From Opitutia bacterium ISCC 52 (GTDB lineage: Bacteria; Verrucomicrobiota; Verrucomicrobiia; Opitutales; UBA2995): a DNA stretch of 64,000 nt. The translations under genes and the position numbers were made by a program. Location: NCBI GenBank assembly GCA_014529675.2, contig CP076040.1:434001-498000 (forward strand). The letters are read 5' to 3'. The notes under the pieces were generated by a model. It was given only the letters and a program-made list of their open reading frames with translations. It ran no database searches and had not been told where the DNA came from. Below, one piece after another: positions 16,941-25,959 of this stretch. How positions within the stretch are numbered: position 1 is the first letter of the stretch; the number at the start of each line of letters is the position of its first letter.

Positions 16941-18260
16941 GTGAAATTGCTCGATCAACTCTTTAACATTAGTTCTCAAGGTAGCACTGTTCGCAAAGAA
17001 CTCCTCGCTGGAATCGCTACCTTTGCGGCTATGTCTTACATCCTTGTGGTGAATCCTTCGATGCTGGCAAAAACGGGAATGCCGCAAGAAGCGCTTATCA
17101 CGGTAACAGCGGTTGCAGCCGCATTTGGCTGTTTTCTGATGGCCTGGATGACCAACTACCCCATAGCCCTTGCGCCTGGGATGGGGACAAACGCTTATTT
17201 TACCTTTGTCATCTGTATCGGTATGAAAGTCCCCTGGCAGGCGGCGTTGGCTATGACTTTCTGGAATGGAGTTATATTCTTGATCCTCTCTGTTACCGGG
17301 TTGCGAAAGAAAATAGCCGAATCGTTGCCCAATGGGATGAAAGTGGGGATTCAGGTAGGGATTGGATTCTTCATTGCCTTTATCGGACTCAAGAATGTGG
17401 GCATTGTGGTGAATAATGACGCCACTTTGGTCGCAGTAGGTAGTTTAAAGTCGCCCGCATCAATCCTGGTTGTTGTAGGGGTTATTTTGATGACGGTGCT
17501 TTCGATAAAGAAAATCCCTGGTGCAATCCTGTTTTCAATTTTAGGTATTACATTTCTTGGTTTTTTCCTCAGCAGCGGTGGCTCGCCCATAACGCCGACA
17601 CCCTCCGGCGTGGTCTCCGCTCCCGCGGGCATTGGAGAGACATTCTTGCAGCTCAACTTCTGGTATCCTTTTCAATTCTGGAAAGAGGCCTTACCGGTCA
17701 TTCTGACCCTGCTCATCCTGGATCTATTTGATAGTATTGGTACGCTCGTGGGATTGTCGCGCAGGGCAAAGTTGGTTGATGAAAACGGAAATATGCCTAA
17801 TATGGGGAAAGCGCTCACAGCCGATTCGATTGCGACTATGGGCGGCGCGTTACTTGGCACATCCACCACTACGTCCTATGTAGAATCTGCAGTGGGCATC
17901 GAGTCGGGTGGAAAAACAGGGCTGACATCGGTCGCTTGTGGAATCTGTTTTCTTTTGGCGCTAATATTCACTCCGATACTAACCATTGTCCCTGCAGTAG
18001 CGACCGCGCCCGCTCTGGTCATGGTTGGTGTGTTTATGGCTCAAGGGCTCAAGGAATTGAACTTTGACGATCTGTCCGAAGTGGCGCCGGCATTTATCAC
18101 CATGCTGATGATTCCTCTCACCTTTAGTATTACGGAAGGAATCGGAATCGGACTGGTAGTATTTGTTTTTGTCATGATATTACTCAACCGTATGAAAGAG
18201 GTGCCGATATTCAGCTATCTGGTAGCGGCCTTGTTCCTGGTGTATTACGGATTGAAGTAA
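16941..18260 (+). CDS. Purine (hypoxanthine/guanine/adenine) permease, AzgA/NCS2-like
   Basis: A proton-coupled nucleobase importer with about 12-14 hydrophobic segments. Family hallmarks include AGIATFAAMSYILVVNPSML near the start, ALAPGMGTNAYF, and the TTSYVESAVGIESGGKTGL loop with the Glu characteristic of AzgA-type proteins. I choose GTG at 16941 because the family begins with a short stretch before the FxxxxxGST-like region (here LFNISSQGSTVRKE). The open frame reaches back to 16872, but that overlaps the NUP start. The stop TAA overlaps the ATG of the adenosine deaminase gene, showing tight coupling. Confidence 0.9.
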   Translation: MKLLDQLFNISSQGSTVRKELLAGIATFAAMSYILVVNPSMLAKTGMPQEALITVTAVAAAFGCFLMAWMTNYPIALAPGMGTNAYFTFVICIGMKVPWQAALAMTFWNGVIFLILSVTGLRKKIAESLPNGMKVGIQVGIGFFIAFIGLKNVGIVVNNDATLVAVGSLKSPASILVVVGVILMTVLSIKKIPGAILFSILGITFLGFFLSSGGSPITPTPSGVVSAPAGIGETFLQLNFWYPFQFWKEALPVILTLLILDLFDSIGTLVGLSRRAKLVDENGNMPNMGKALTADSIATMGGALLGTSTTTSYVESAVGIESGGKTGLTSVACGICFLLALIFTPILTIVPAVATAPALVMVGVFMAQGLKELNFDDLSEVAPAFITMLMIPLTFSITEGIGIGLVVFVFVMILLNRMKEVPIFSYLVAALFLVYYGLK

Positions 18261-19894
18261 TGAAAATTTGGATACTTATACGAATGATATTAGAAAAATT
18301 GAAACAAAGGATTTTCGGGGAAAATAAGAAAGTATCCGGAAACAAGGATCAGATATCTTCCAGTCGCCGGCGATTCCTCGGGCATGGCTTTCTTGCCGCA
18401 TTAGGGGGTAGTTTATTCGCAGGGTCTCGTGGAGCGACTGCACAGGAGACGTCCCAATCACCATCCTCAGGAATGGCAATTGAAGGTAGGCGTAGAAACG
18501 TTTCTGCCAGATTACAGTACTCAGATGGGATCGAGGCTGCCTGGAAAAAGGTGAAAGAGGAAGCATCAGCCGAGGATCTTTACCGAGTGCTCTATGCATT
18601 GCCCAAAGGCGGAGATATTCATCATCACCTGGGTGGTGGTATGTTGCCGGAAATGATTTGGGATATTGCCACTGACTCCAAGCGAAATGGTGGGCAGACG
18701 TTTTATACGCGCGTGCGCATATCGACTTTGAATCTCGCTGAAGTGGGGCACCATACAGACTCAAGGAGCATAGCTGGGTGGGTAACCATCGCAGGGCATT
18801 CCTATGAAAAGCTGACGGCTTCTCTGCAAAATGACTTTAAGCCTTTGGCAGATCTTAATGACAAAGAAAAGCGAGCTTGGATGAATGCCATGTTCCTTGA
18901 TCACGAAGGAGAAGGTCGTGATGAATTCTTTGAATACATCTGGAATCGCCTGGGTGATGTCTTGGTCTCGATTGAGGTGATGATGGAACTGACCGTGGAG
19001 AACATGAAACGGTTTGGTGCTGAAGGTGTGCGTTACTTGGAGATTCAATCACGCTTTCGCGGTTGGTATGATGCCCAGGGGAATGTAATCTCCATGGATG
19101 AGGCTACGAAGATGTGGCTGGACCGTTTTGATCAGCCCGATGCAAAGGCGACGGGTGTCCTCGTGCGCTTTCAAACGATTGTGTTGCGCTTTTCTCCAGA
19201 TGCGATTCAGGGAGTTGAGGAGTATTTCGAATACACCTACAATCATCCTGAGCTGTGGCTCGGAATTAATATGGCCGGTCGAGAGGATGATAACCGTGGC
19301 TACCCCAGTAAGTTCACGGATGTATTTGATCGCATGATTAGGAAATTCCCCGGTGTGGGTATCTCTATTCATGCCGGTGAAGCTGAGAAAAAAGATACGC
19401 ACATATTTGATACCCTTCGCCTGGGAGCGACTCGTATTGGTCACGGTATCAATCTGTTTCGAGATCCTCCGACCATGCAGATGATGCGAGGTGAAAATTT
19501 CCTTATCGAAATCAATCTAATCAGTAATCACCTGCTCGGGTATACTCCTGATTTGGATCAGCATCCATTTCCAATCTACATGCGGCAGGGAATTCCTTGC
19601 TGTTTGAATACGGACGATCGTGGCATGTGGCATTCTAATATGACGGATGAGTATTTTGTCGCAGTTAGTCGTTTCAATCTGACCTGGAAGGAGATGATTG
19701 CTCTTGGAGAAAACAGTCTGAAGCACTCATTCCTGGATGATCAAACAAAGGCGAGGCTTCTGTCGGAATATTACGCTGATGTCATGGTATTCCAAAACAA
19801 ACTCGAGAATGATGGCTGGAAGTCGGTCGCTCGATCGAGCCAAGCCGTCACGTATGACTACGGAAAAACTTACCTGAATCTCAATCTTAGCTAA
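18260..19894 (+). CDS. Tat-exported adenosine deaminase-family enzyme
   Basis: Predicted to deaminate adenosine to inosine outside the cytosol. A Tat signal with [12 protein letters not shown] at residues 33-44 and a hydrophobic stretch ending in ATAQ is present. The metal/substrate motifs are [26 protein letters not shown] and LNTDDRG, in the order of the ADA superfamily. At 544 residues it is longer than cytosolic ADA (about 340) and resembles secreted ADGF-type enzymes. The ATG overlaps the permease stop. A shorter start nearer the Tat motif is possible but does not change the call. Adenine deaminase follows after 5 bp. Confidence 0.9.
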   Translation: MKIWILIRMILEKLKQRIFGENKKVSGNKDQISSSRRRFLGHGFLAALGGSLFAGSRGATAQETSQSPSSGMAIEGRRRNVSARLQYSDGIEAAWKKVKEEASAEDLYRVLYALPKGGDIHHHLGGGMLPEMIWDIATDSKRNGGQTFYTRVRISTLNLAEVGHHTDSRSIAGWVTIAGHSYEKLTASLQNDFKPLADLNDKEKRAWMNAMFLDHEGEGRDEFFEYIWNRLGDVLVSIEVMMELTVENMKRFGAEGVRYLEIQSRFRGWYDAQGNVISMDEATKMWLDRFDQPDAKATGVLVRFQTIVLRFSPDAIQGVEEYFEYTYNHPELWLGINMAGREDDNRGYPSKFTDVFDRMIRKFPGVGISIHAGEAEKKDTHIFDTLRLGATRIGHGINLFRDPPTMQMMRGENFLIEINLISNHLLGYTPDLDQHPFPIYMRQGIPCCLNTDDRGMWHSNMTDEYFVAVSRFNLTWKEMIALGENSLKHSFLDDQTKARLLSEYYADVMVFQNKLENDGWKSVARSSQAVTYDYGKTYLNLNLS

Positions 19895-19899
19895 TACTC

Positions 19900-21693
19900 A
19901 TGAATCGATTTAGCGTCGCTCCGCTTCATTCCTTAACTCAAACACTGGCCGGGGTCGCTTCGGGTACCATCGAACCTGATCTGGTTGTGACCGGTGCCCG
20001 TATCCTGTCCACCTATACCGAACGGATGTTGTCGGAAAAGGAAGTTTGGATTTCCAATGGACGCATAGCTGCCGTCAAGCCTGCGGGTAGTCATCAAGGT
20101 GCTGCCAGGAAAGTCGACGTGGCCGGTGGCATTCTTGCTCCCGGGTTGGTGGATCCACACATCCATATCGAAAGTAGTATGATGACGGCTTGTGCTTATG
20201 CAGAATCTGCCTTGCTGAACGGAACGACGACCATCTTTTGCGATAGCCACGAGATTGGCAATGTGAGTGATACCGAAGGCATTGAATGGATGCTGGAGGA
20301 TGCTCGAGTTGCTCCCTTAAATATTTTCCTAACTTTGCCTAGTACCATTCCTGCTACCAGCGCTGAAATGGAAACCTGCGGCGGGGATCTGACTCCCCAT
20401 AAAGCGGGGGCCATGTTCGATGCCTGGCCCGAGATTGTAGCGCTAGGTGAAAAGATGGACTTTGTGCCTGTATGTTTCGGGGACGATCGCTCACATGGTG
20501 TGATTCAGGAAGCTTTGAAGCGAGGTAGACCCGTCAGCGGGCATATTTATGGGCGCGAATTTGTCGCTGCCTATGCCGCGAGTGGAGTGACGGATACGCA
20601 CGAAGCCATTGATCGCGATATCGCAGATGATTTTCTAGAAGCGGGCATTTGGGTATTCCTGCGCGGTGGACCTCCAACCACACCTTGGCACAGTTTACCT
20701 GAGGCTATCAAGGCAGTGACCGAGCTTGGAGCTAGCACTAAACGGGTTTGCGTGTGCACCGATGACCGGGATGCGGATGATCTGTTTACCTTTGGTATGG
20801 ACTGGGTCGTTACCGAAGCCATCAAAGCTGGGATCGATATCCCCACGGCATGGTCGATGGGGTCACTGCACCCGGCGACTCGTTATTCCATGGATGGTGA
20901 TTTTGGTGCACTAGGTCATGGGCGGCGAGCGGATATGGTTTTGCTGAACGATGATCTGAAAGTAATCAATACTTGGTATGGAGGAGAGCTGGCTGTTGAG
21001 GATAGCAAGGTGACTGCCGTTTTAGATGAGCAATTGAGTAATCATCGTTACCAATATCCGAAAAAGGCATACCAAACAGTCAATATGCCTGCTGAGCCCA
21101 AGTTAATTCCGGACGTTCCAGAAGTCGCCACCGAGGTAACCGTATTAAGAACGGAGTTACCCGGTATCGTAACCCTTCACAGAAAAGCTAATTTGGACGG
21201 CGGCTCCACTGATTGGGGGGCATTCGTTAAAGATAATGATTGCTGTCACATGGCGGTTATCGAGCGCTATGGTGTTGAAGGTAATATCGCTTATGGTTTT
21301 TTGCAGAATTTTGGTCTGCGAGAAGGGGCTGTGGCCAGTAGTGTCGGGCATGATGCGCACAATGTTATTGTCGCTGGTCACGATGAAGCTTCCATGTCTC
21401 TTGCTGTTGAAACGATTCGCAACTCCCATGGTGGGGTCGTAGTTGTGCAGGGTGGGAAAGTGGATGCCTTTATCCCTTTGCCGATTGCCGGGTTGATTTC
21501 TGACCTTCGAGCGCCGGATGTGGCGGAGGCCGCCTCCAAGGTGAAGGAAGCCTGGGTCGCTGCCGGTTGTACGTTGCCTTACATGGGCTTCAACTTATTG
21601 CCGCTATCGGTTATTCCGGAAATACGACTCACAGACAAAGGTTTAGTCAAAGTCCCTGAAATGGAAATCGAACCGTTGTTTAAATCACTCTAG
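19900..21693 (+). CDS. ade: Adenine deaminase
   Basis: Converts adenine to hypoxanthine in the cytosol (Mn-dependent amidohydrolase, Ade/YfiH-unrelated). Landmarks are [33 protein letters not shown] for metal ligands, [10 protein letters not shown] and the C-terminal domain with [18 protein letters not shown]. At 597 residues it has the usual size. It is the third gene of the permease-adenosine deaminase-adenine deaminase operon, so import and conversion to hypoxanthine are linked. The stop at 21693 overlaps the end of a regulator fragment on the other strand by 9 bp. Confidence 0.95.
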   Translation: MNRFSVAPLHSLTQTLAGVASGTIEPDLVVTGARILSTYTERMLSEKEVWISNGRIAAVKPAGSHQGAARKVDVAGGILAPGLVDPHIHIESSMMTACAYAESALLNGTTTIFCDSHEIGNVSDTEGIEWMLEDARVAPLNIFLTLPSTIPATSAEMETCGGDLTPHKAGAMFDAWPEIVALGEKMDFVPVCFGDDRSHGVIQEALKRGRPVSGHIYGREFVAAYAASGVTDTHEAIDRDIADDFLEAGIWVFLRGGPPTTPWHSLPEAIKAVTELGASTKRVCVCTDDRDADDLFTFGMDWVVTEAIKAGIDIPTAWSMGSLHPATRYSMDGDFGALGHGRRADMVLLNDDLKVINTWYGGELAVEDSKVTAVLDEQLSNHRYQYPKKAYQTVNMPAEPKLIPDVPEVATEVTVLRTELPGIVTLHRKANLDGGSTDWGAFVKDNDCCHMAVIERYGVEGNIAYGFLQNFGLREGAVASSVGHDAHNVIVAGHDEASMSLAVETIRNSHGGVVVVQGGKVDAFIPLPIAGLISDLRAPDVAEAASKVKEAWVAAGCTLPYMGFNLLPLSVIPEIRLTDKGLVKVPEMEIEPLFKSL

Positions 21694-21978
21694 GTGGTGT
21701 TTAAGATTTAAATACTTCTTCACTGTTCGTCGGTCTACTTGAAGACGTTCTGCTACTTGAGCCAAATTGGGGGTTTTAGCGTACTCGCGGTTAACGAGTG
21801 TCTGGATCCACTGATTTAATGTGGGAGTCTCAACATAACTTGGCGCTTCATTTGATGCCGACCTGGTTTGTTGGGATTGGTATTCTCCATGCACCATAAC
21901 ATTGCGGACACATTGCTCCAACTCGCGGAAGTTTCCTGGCCATGAGTAATCGGATGGCATTCCCCTGGATTCAGTCAA
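21685..21978 (-). pseudogene. C-terminal fragment of a sigma-54-type AAA regulator
   Basis: About 97 residues that match the end of a sigma-54-interacting activator: DYSWPGNFRELEQCVRNVMV is the end of the AAA domain, and LAQVAERLQVDRRTVKKYLN is a Fis-like helix-turn-helix. The nucleotide-binding part (GAFTGA loop, Walker motifs) is missing, and the sequence upstream belongs to another gene on the opposite strand. The frame stays open beyond 21978 but homology ends there. I read it as the remains of a deleted gene. The bare DNA-binding domain could still be expressed from the TTG at 21978. Confidence 0.72.
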
Positions 21979-22254
21979 CAGTGGGATGCAATTCCTGGTG
22001 AGACCTACACGATTGAATTTTGGGTTATGAATGATGGGGCTGAGTTTCTTGTGAACTGTGGAGCTGTGTCTGCCTTTGATGGTCGGATGGATACAATCAT
22101 TCGCTCCAATGAGCGCATCTCAAATTGGAAACGCTATACATATAAATACACGGTGCCCCATGAGTTTAAACAAATCCGTTTTGAGCTCAACGTTCTTAAG
22201 CCTGGGAGCTTCTGGGTTGATGACGTCACAATTAAACGGGGTGCAAATAAATAG
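21976..22254 (+). pseudogene. Fragment of a carbohydrate-binding-module-like domain
   Basis: In frame from about 21976 the sequence reads WDAIPGETYTIEFWVM, then YKYTVPHEFKQIRFEL and a final GSFWVDDVTIKRG. This is the beta-sandwich pattern of CBM4/9-type and similar galactose-binding-like domains. Only the last 90 or so residues remain and no signal peptide or catalytic domain is present. The ATG at 22027 is internal to the domain. The left border coincides with the truncated end of the sigma-54 regulator fragment on the other strand. Confidence 0.6.
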
Positions 22255-22269
22255 AAAGGATTAAGGAGC

Positions 22270-22683
22270 ATGAAAAGATATAATAATCTAATGAAGAAAG
22301 CCTGTATCGTTATCGCGTTAATTGGCTTAATCAATGTCGCCAATGCGACCAATAGGATGGACCGTTTCAGTTGGACAGATCGTGGATTGAGTAATCCGCC
22401 TTTGGTTCAACAGAGGTCTTCTCTGGATAATACTATTGAACAATTTTGGAATGTTAAGCTCGCGGACGAGCCGGTGAGAAGCGTTGCACCTCGTGCAACT
22501 GTTCCTACTCCTTCTTGTTCCGTTCCGCGTTCCAGTCACTCGATGGAGGTAAAGCAGGATCGCAATACACGTGAACGCCGTGGCTACTTTGGAATCAACT
22601 TATTCAACGCGATTCCGATCATCGATTTTGTTCATGGCAGTGTGACAACTGACAGCTCTGATAATGTCAAAGGTCGTAGATAA
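22270..22683 (+). CDS. Small exported protein of unknown function
   Basis: A 137-residue protein with AAGGAG placed 4 bp before its ATG. The signal peptide (KKACIVIALIGLINVANA) ends near residue 26. The mature part is polar with several Arg and two Cys-adjacent Pro/Ser stretches, and a hydrophobic patch YFGINLFNAIPIIDFVHG lies near the C-terminus. I do not recognise it. It overlaps the start of the rhombosortase-like gene by 20 bp, so the two may be translated together. It does not show a GlyGly-CTERM tail. Confidence 0.62.
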   Translation: MKRYNNLMKKACIVIALIGLINVANATNRMDRFSWTDRGLSNPPLVQQRSSLDNTIEQFWNVKLADEPVRSVAPRATVPTPSCSVPRSSHSMEVKQDRNTRERRGYFGINLFNAIPIIDFVHGSVTTDSSDNVKGRR

Positions 22684-23335
22684 ATCAAAGCAGCTACCCT
22701 GGATAAGTGGAGTTATCGGGGTAGCTGCCTGCTTTTTGGTTTTGTTCCCCGAATCGCTTGTAACAGCGTTTCAGTATGACCGGGAGCAAATTCTTGGAGA
22801 AGAGTACTGGCGCTTGTTTACCGGACACTTCGTCCATTGGAATTCCGCGCATCTTTTGTGGGATGTGGCTGTTTTTTTCGCCTGTGGTCTTTTCGTTGAA
22901 TGGGTGCGAAGAAGCTTATGGGTAGTCGTTCTGGTATTGGCTCCGTTGACCATTTCACTGGCTTTGTTAATTCTGCAACCCGACATGAACTTCTATCGAG
23001 GGCTAAGTGCGCTGGATATGAGTTTGTTTACAGCGATCTGTTTGCAAGCGATGAGCTACTGCCGTTTAAGAAAGAAAAGCGCGTTGATGCTTGTGTGGGG
23101 ATTCGCCTTCGTCACGAGTGTTTTAAAGCCGGTGATGGAGACTGTTTGGGGAGGTGCCTTATTCGTCTCTCACTTTGGAGAAGGGATCGAAGCCAGTCCG
23201 CTTTCTCACCTCTTGGGAGTCCTGGTTGCGGTGGCGCTTTTTAAAACGATTTCTTTTTGGGAAACAGTTTGGAATTTGGCTGGCTGCAGCCACAGCTTCC
23301 GGAACCGCAAGCTTTCGGAGACTTCCATTTCTTGA
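22664..23335 (+). CDS. rrtA: Rhomboid-family intramembrane protease, rhombosortase-like
   Basis: An inner-membrane serine protease of 223 residues with six hydrophobic segments. The opening EEYWRLFTGHFVHWNSAHLLWD matches the rhomboid/rhombosortase N-terminal signature, with the HxxxxN-like part intact. The nucleophile motif is GLSA (usually GLSG) and the catalytic His is in SHLLGVLVA. Rhombosortases cleave proteins with C-terminal GlyGly-CTERM anchors, but no such protein is encoded in this window. Its 3' end overlaps the convergent FeoB-associated gene by 95 bp. Confidence 0.8.
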   Translation: MSKVVDKSKQLPWISGVIGVAACFLVLFPESLVTAFQYDREQILGEEYWRLFTGHFVHWNSAHLLWDVAVFFACGLFVEWVRRSLWVVVLVLAPLTISLALLILQPDMNFYRGLSALDMSLFTAICLQAMSYCRLRKKSALMLVWGFAFVTSVLKPVMETVWGGALFVSHFGEGIEASPLSHLLGVLVAVALFKTISFWETVWNLAGCSHSFRNRKLSETSIS

Positions 23336-23408
23336 AGTAGTGCCTTCCCAGGTACGCGGCGGCGCCTAATACTAACAAGCTAACTATAATGGCATCCCAG
23401 GTGAGCAT
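23241..23408 (-). CDS. FeoB-associated Cys-rich membrane protein
   Basis: A 55-residue protein starting MLTWDAIIVSLLVLGAAAYL, with one membrane segment and then a Cys-rich tail CGSGSCGC. That pattern matches the small FeoB-associated family thought to help ferrous iron transport. The ATG at 23408 follows the feoB stop by 2 bp. The frame itself runs back to 23552, inside feoB, but that is not needed. The tail overlaps the end of the rhombosortase-like gene on the other strand. Confidence 0.78.
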   Translation of the reverse strand: MLTWDAIIVSLLVLGAAAYLGRHYFKKWKSPKACGSGSCGCSQPNSKLFPKKKSF

Positions 23409-23410
23409 CG

Positions 23411-25639
23411 CTAAAAGAGATGGGTTCCGACTTGATAACAGAGCACCGCGCCAAACCAGGCAAGGGCTGTCATATAGACGAATGAAATAATAGCCCATTT
23501 CCATCCGGCTTCCTTTACGATGATGGAGGTGGTCGCTCCGCACTGGGAGCAAAGGGCGAAAAATACCATAAGTCCGATTACGACTGGAACCGTGTAGATG
23601 GGGGTGCCGGATCGTTCACCTTCTTGCCACTCGCTGTTTTTTAAAGCGGCGCGTAGGCTTCCGTCTTCTTCGTCTACATCGCCACCCAAACTATAGATAA
23701 TACCTAGGGTTGAGATGATGACCTCACGAGCGGGATAACTGGCCAGGACGCTGATGGAGATTCTCCAGTCGAATCCTGCTGGTTCGAAAATAGGTTGGAT
23801 CGCTTTTCCGATATGGCCCATGTAGCTCTGGTTGATTTGTGAACTACCCAGGAACAGATTGAACTCATGAGACAGCTCCGAATCGGCATCCTCTAGAAGG
23901 GCGAGTATCTGTGCTTCATTACCGATTCCTTCAGTCACCTTTTCTGCTACAAAACTAGCTTGAAAATCTGCTGCTTTGTCGTCGGAACGGGGGAAGTAAA
24001 GACTGGCCCAGATAATGATGGTGATCAGGAAAATAATGGTGCCTGCCTTTTGGATAAACTCCCAACCTGCCTGCCACATGCGAAATAATACGTCCTTCAT
24101 GCGAGGGGTCCGGTATTTGGGCAGCTCCATGACGAATGGCTGGGACTTTGTTTTTAAAACAAAACGTGTTACCACCCAAGCCGTTGGGACCGCTACTGCC
24201 AGCCCAAGAAAGTGCATGGCGAAAAGGGTGAAACCTGCCCACCATGGACCATAGACCGGCTCGATGAATGCTCCTATACAAAGGATATAAACGGGCAAAC
24301 GGGCAGAGCAGCTCATGAAGGGTGCAACGAACACGGTTGCCAAGCGCGACTTCGGATCCTCGATCGTGCGGGTCGCCATGATACCTGGAATAGCGCAGGC
24401 ATAGCTCGAAAGGAGAGGGACAAAGCTTTTTCCATTGAGGCCGCACCAGCTAAATAGCTTGTCCATGATGAAAGCAGCACGTGCCATGTAGCCGCTATCT
24501 TCGAGAAGGGAAATGAAAGCGAACAGGATGAGGATCTGGGGAAGAAATACCAGGAAAGCACCGACGCCTTCAATGACGCCATCCAGCACCAGGCTTTGTA
24601 GCATCGGGGTTCCTGCAAGCACAGGGCCGATGAGATCCTGGGCCCAGACTTTTCCCATTTCGATGATGTCCATCACAGGACCTGCCCAGGAATATACGGC
24701 CTGGAAGACCACATACATCATGCCTACGAATGCAGCTAATCCCCAGCCTCTGTGTAGGAGCAGACGGTCGATCGATTCGGTTGCTCCATGAGCGAGTTGT
24801 GCGTCCTTCAATACAACGCCACCGATCAGTCCATCGATATGACGATAGTGTAGCATGGCTTCAGCGACCAACGGGTTCATCCCGTCTTTGCGAAGAAACT
24901 CACGTGCCGTCTTAACTTCTTTTCTAGCTTCCTCTGCGCTTACTTTGAGTCGACTGACTTCCGCTGAGTGAGTGTCAAAGAGTAGGCGATGGGTTTCGCT
25001 TTCGCTAAGTAACTCGTTTTCAACACAGGGCAAAGTGGCTTTTAAATGATCCACTGCCGATGCCATGGATTTTGGCCAATGAATTTCGGGAAGAAATTGT
25101 GGTTCTTCCAGAAGTGATTCGACTGCTTCGATGATCTCCTGGGTGCCTTTGTTTTTCGTTCCAATGGTTGGAATGACTGGAACTTTCAGGCGACCCTTTA
25201 AAAGATTTAGATCTATCTGTTGTCCCGAGGGTGCGACGGAATCCCATTGGTTCAGGATCATGACCATGGGGATCTTTAAGGTGGCAATTTGGGAAGCCAG
25301 AAAAAGGTTGCGGCGAAGATTGGCCGCGTCAGCGACGAAGAGTATGATGTCTGGCTTGCCTATCTCCGTGAAACGGCCGTTGAGGACGTCAATAACGACG
25401 CGTTCATCGGGTGAATGGGCCGACAGGCTGTAAGTGCCGGGTAAATCAATAAGCTCTGCGTTGCTGCCGCCTAGCTTCATGGTCCCGGCTTTTCGGCTTA
25501 CGGTTACGCCGGGATAGTTCCCGGTTCGCTGGCGAAGCCCGGTCAGGTTATTAAAAATGGTGCTCTTCCCCGTGTTTGGGTTGCCGATAAGGGCGATGCG
25601 GACGGTGCGCTCAGGCGCTGGAGAGACGGCGGATACCAT
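23411..25639 (-). CDS. feoB: Ferrous iron transport protein B
   Basis: An inner-membrane Fe(II) importer with an N-terminal G domain. GNPNTGKST (G1), DLPGTYSL (G3) and NQWD (G4) are clear. A spacer helical domain follows, then a membrane part with the two Gate motifs, including the Cys/Pro-rich SYACAIPGIMATRTI and QCGATTSII. At 742 residues it has normal length. The upstream gene is feoA (11 bp) and a small Cys-rich gene follows (2 bp), making a feoA-feoB-FeoB-associated operon under a likely Fur site. Confidence 0.96.
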   Translation of the reverse strand: MVSAVSPAPERTVRIALIGNPNTGKSTIFNNLTGLRQRTGNYPGVTVSRKAGTMKLGGSNAELIDLPGTYSLSAHSPDERVVIDVLNGRFTEIGKPDIILFVADAANLRRNLFLASQIATLKIPMVMILNQWDSVAPSGQQIDLNLLKGRLKVPVIPTIGTKNKGTQEIIEAVESLLEEPQFLPEIHWPKSMASAVDHLKATLPCVENELLSESETHRLLFDTHSAEVSRLKVSAEEARKEVKTAREFLRKDGMNPLVAEAMLHYRHIDGLIGGVVLKDAQLAHGATESIDRLLLHRGWGLAAFVGMMYVVFQAVYSWAGPVMDIIEMGKVWAQDLIGPVLAGTPMLQSLVLDGVIEGVGAFLVFLPQILILFAFISLLEDSGYMARAAFIMDKLFSWCGLNGKSFVPLLSSYACAIPGIMATRTIEDPKSRLATVFVAPFMSCSARLPVYILCIGAFIEPVYGPWWAGFTLFAMHFLGLAVAVPTAWVVTRFVLKTKSQPFVMELPKYRTPRMKDVLFRMWQAGWEFIQKAGTIIFLITIIIWASLYFPRSDDKAADFQASFVAEKVTEGIGNEAQILALLEDADSELSHEFNLFLGSSQINQSYMGHIGKAIQPIFEPAGFDWRISISVLASYPAREVIISTLGIIYSLGGDVDEEDGSLRAALKNSEWQEGERSGTPIYTVPVVIGLMVFFALCSQCGATTSIIVKEAGWKWAIISFVYMTALAWFGAVLCYQVGTHLF

Positions 25640-25650
25640 GGCGGATTAAC

Positions 25651-25878
25651 TTATACTGGTTCGACCAGGATTCCCTGCGCTTCAGATTTGCGCAGGATGA
25701 TCTGGGCGCCGTCTACTTCCACCGCAATTGGATCGCCGAGTGGAGCCACTTTACACACTTTCACGACCACGTCTGCCCCGATTCCTAGAGACAGGATGCG
25801 TTGGTCAATATGGTTTATGGCACGGATTTGGGTAACGCGTGCAGATTGACCTATCTTTAATGAAAGTAAATTAGTCAC
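25651..25878 (-). CDS. feoA: Ferrous iron transport protein A (SH3-like)
   Basis: A 75-residue cytosolic protein of the FeoA fold. Recognisable features are SLKIGQSARVTQIRA and the LGIGADVVVKVCKVAPLGDPI beta barrel. The start is GTG at 25878; no ATG is available and the family begins just before LSLK. A Fur-box-like palindrome lies at 25887-25903, only 9 bp upstream, so the promoter start is very close to the gene. feoB follows after 11 bp. Confidence 0.9.
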   Translation of the reverse strand: MTNLLSLKIGQSARVTQIRAINHIDQRILSLGIGADVVVKVCKVAPLGDPIAVEVDGAQIILRKSEAQGILVEPV

Positions 25879-25886
25879 AATTCTAG

Positions 25887-25903
25887 TTGAGAATGACTCT
25901 CAA
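25887..25903 (-). promoter_or_regulatory. Fur-box-like palindrome upstream of feoA
   Basis: TTGAGA-5 bp-TCTCAA reads as a 17-bp palindrome whose core, GAGAATGACTCTC on the + strand, resembles the GAGAATNATTCTC Fur core. Being directly ahead of feoA, an iron uptake operon, it fits repression by Fur-Fe(II). It lies so close to the GTG that the site would overlap the transcription start. Confidence 0.72.
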
Positions 25904-25959
25904 GAATGAAGTTTTGTCAAGAACGACCGAAAGAAATAATTAAAAGAGCCAGATTTTAC

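Noticed and set aside
23411-23552. Long start for the FeoB-associated protein inside feoB.
   Set aside because: Family proteins begin at the later Met just before the membrane segment; the longer form adds unrelated residues.
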